Source: Brevundimonas naejangsanensis
Lineage (GTDB): Bacteria; Pseudomonadota; Alphaproteobacteria; Caulobacterales; Caulobacteraceae
Length of the DNA stretch: 64,000 nucleotides
Reading direction: 5' to 3'
Assembly: GCF_000635915.2 (NCBI RefSeq)
Contig: NZ_CP015614.1
Coordinates: 1,409,501 to 1,473,500 of the forward strand
The translations under genes were made by a program, and so were the position numbers. Of this stretch, positions 62,653 through 64,000 are shown one piece after another (position 1 is the stretch's first letter; each line of letters begins with the position of its first letter). A model generated the notes under the pieces. The model made no database searches. It saw only the letters and a program-made list of their open reading frames with translations, and was not told the origin of the DNA.

Positions 62653-63984
62653 ATGACCGCCATCGAAGCCAACGCCGACGGCCTGATCGGGCCGACGCAC
62701 TCCTATGCGGGCCTGTCGCCGGGCAACCTCGCCTCCAGCCTGAACAAGGGCGAGGCGTCGAACCCGCGCGCGGCGGTGCTGCAGGGCCTCGACAAGATGA
62801 AGACCCTGGCCGACCTGGGCCTGCCCCAGTTCGTCCTGCCCCCGCATGAGCGGCCGAACATCCCCTTCCTGCGCGACCTCGGCTTCTCGGGCTCCGACGC
62901 CCAGGTGCTGGAACGCGCATGGAAGGAAGCCCCCTCCTTCGCCGCCGCCGCCTGTTCGGCCTCGCCCATGTGGGCCGCCAACGCCGCCGCGGTGACGCCC
63001 AGCGCCGACGCACGTGACGGCCGCGTCCACTTCACCCCCGCCAACCTGATCACCAACCTGCACCGCAGCCTGGAGCATGATCAGACCAGGCGCGCGCTGG
63101 ACGCCCTCTTCCCCGACGCCAGCCGCTTCGCCGTCCACGACGCCCTGCCCTGCGTCGCCCATCTGGCGGACGAGGGCGCGGCCAACCACGTCCGCCTGTG
63201 CCGCGACCACGGCGAGGCGGGCGTCAATCTGATGGTCTGGGGCCGCGAGGCCTGGGAGCACTGGGACGGCCCCTACCCCGCCCGCCAGACGCGCGAGGCG
63301 TCGGAAGCCGTCATGCGCCGCCACGGCGCGTCCGGCGCCGTCCTGGCGCGTCAGGGCAAGGCCGCCATCACGGGGGGCGCCTTCCACAACGACGTGGTCT
63401 GCGTCGGCGCCCTGGACACCCTCTTCTTCCATGAGCTGGCGTTCGAGGACACGGACGCGACCAAGGCCGCCATCCGCGCCGCCGCCGTCGGTTTCGAGCC
63501 CCAGTTCGTCGAGGTCTCGACCGCCGACCTGCCGCTGGACGACGCCATCAGCTCCTATCTGTTCAACTCCATGCTGATCCGGGTTCCGGGCCAGGACCGC
63601 CTGACCCTGATCTGCCCGACCGAAACGCGCGACAACCCGCGCAGCCATGCGGTGGCGCAGAGCCTCGCCGCCTCCAACGGGCCGATCGGCCAGGTCGAAT
63701 ACGTCGATGTGCGCCAGTCGATGCGCAACGGCGGCGGCCCGGCCTGCCTGCGTCTGCGCGTCGTCCTGACCGAGGCCGAACTGGCGGCGACCAACCCGGC
63801 CATGCGCCTGACCGAGGCGGTTCACGCCCGCCTCAGCGACTGGGGCCGCCGCTGGTATCGCGACAGCCTGACCGCCCGCGACCTGGCCGACCCCGCCCTG
63901 CTGGACGAGACGCGCGGCGCGCTCGACGAACTGACGCAGATCCTGAACCTGGGCGGCGGCTTCTACCCGTTCCAGCGCGCTTAG
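62653..63984 (+). CDS. astB: N-succinylarginine dihydrolase
   Basis: 443 residues. It hydrolyses succinylarginine to succinylornithine, ammonia and CO2. The N-terminus EANADGLIGPTHSYAGLSPGN, KTLADLGLPQFVLPP and FTPANLITNLHRS are characteristic. Cys365 (GGPACLRLRV) matches the position of the E. coli nucleophile, and His245 in GAFHNDV is the likely partner. The frame ends in LGGGFYPFQRA. It is bracketed by family D repeat sequence on both sides. The later enzymes AstC and AstE do not occur in this window. Confidence 0.95.
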   Translation: MTAIEANADGLIGPTHSYAGLSPGNLASSLNKGEASNPRAAVLQGLDKMKTLADLGLPQFVLPPHERPNIPFLRDLGFSGSDAQVLERAWKEAPSFAAAACSASPMWAANAAAVTPSADARDGRVHFTPANLITNLHRSLEHDQTRRALDALFPDASRFAVHDALPCVAHLADEGAANHVRLCRDHGEAGVNLMVWGREAWEHWDGPYPARQTREASEAVMRRHGASGAVLARQGKAAITGGAFHNDVVCVGALDTLFFHELAFEDTDATKAAIRAAAVGFEPQFVEVSTADLPLDDAISSYLFNSMLIRVPGQDRLTLICPTETRDNPRSHAVAQSLAASNGPIGQVEYVDVRQSMRNGGGPACLRLRVVLTEAELAATNPAMRLTEAVHARLSDWGRRWYRDSLTARDLADPALLDETRGALDELTQILNLGGGFYPFQRA

Positions 63985-63986
63985 GC

Positions 63987-64000
63987 CCTTCTCCCCTTGT
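63987..64000. repeat. Start of a second family D repeat (cut by the window edge)
   Basis: The last 14 bases, ccttctccccttgt, are identical to the left end of the family D element at 62482. It begins 3 bases after the astB stop. Confidence 0.65.

Noticed and set aside
1-64000. tRNA, rRNA, CRISPR, insertion sequence or prophage genes
   Set aside because: Gaps were read by eye and show only repeats, promoters and terminators; no cloverleaf with a CCA end, transposase or integrase was found.

Overview
The window looks like a chromosomal segment from a high-GC alphaproteobacterium of the order Caulobacterales, most likely Brevundimonas or a close relative. This is inferred from the very high GC, the gene content and the gene orders (hdaA-ppk-ppx, lptFG-lptD-surA-pdxA-rsmA, fabD-fabG-acpP-fabF-mltG-yicC-gmk, M20 hydrolase-astA-astD-astB). 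No 16S gene is present to confirm it. Coding density is very high. I found no tRNA, rRNA, insertion sequence, prophage or CRISPR.

Layout. 1-6.4 kb: the start of aspS (minus), then hdaA, ppk and ppx (plus), convergent with rnd. 6.4-17.3 kb: purM and purN separated by an opposite-strand S10 peptidase gene, an M13 peptidase, a small glycine-zipper lipoprotein, ndk, an ABC-F ATPase coupled to a DUF2164 gene, a secreted protein of unknown function, and two I78-like lipoproteins behind holC. 17.3-29.7 kb: pepA diverges from a long envelope operon (lptF, lptG, lptD, surA, pdxA, rsmA, an aminotransferase, an L,D-transpeptidase), which meets a nucleoside deaminase. 29.7-36 kb: a minus-strand fatty acid and cell wall cluster (fabD, fabG, acpP, fabF, mltG, yicC, gmk). 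36-44.3 kb: the rpsF-rpsR-rplI operon, a TonB-dependent receptor, two tandem small secreted paralogues, dnaB and alr. 44.3-51.1 kb: a Yip1-like membrane protein, then radA, cvpA, purF, a VOC protein, an SDR and an O-antigen ligase-like protein. 51.2-56.7 kb: the der-bamB-yfgM operon and an ECF sigma factor module. 56.8-64 kb: small genes including two ArsC-fold proteins, then the arginine succinyltransferase genes.

Much of the content serves the envelope: LPS transport (LptDFG), outer-membrane protein folding (SurA, BamB, YfgM-like), peptidoglycan (Alr, MltG, L,D-transpeptidase) and lipid synthesis (Fab). Nucleotide synthesis (PurM, PurN, PurF, Gmk, Ndk) and replication (HdaA, HolC, DnaB, RadA) are the other themes.

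No obviously new multi-gene system stands out. The best leads are four families of intergenic inverted repeats, one lying inside the fabD-fabG operon and one bracketing astB; an M20 hydrolase that may replace AstE; a pair of I78-like lipoproteins with an embedded CxxC; an ECF sigma locus with no classical anti-sigma factor; a tandem pair of small secreted proteins; and several genes whose -10-like boxes sit 6-8 bases before the start codon, suggesting leaderless mRNAs.
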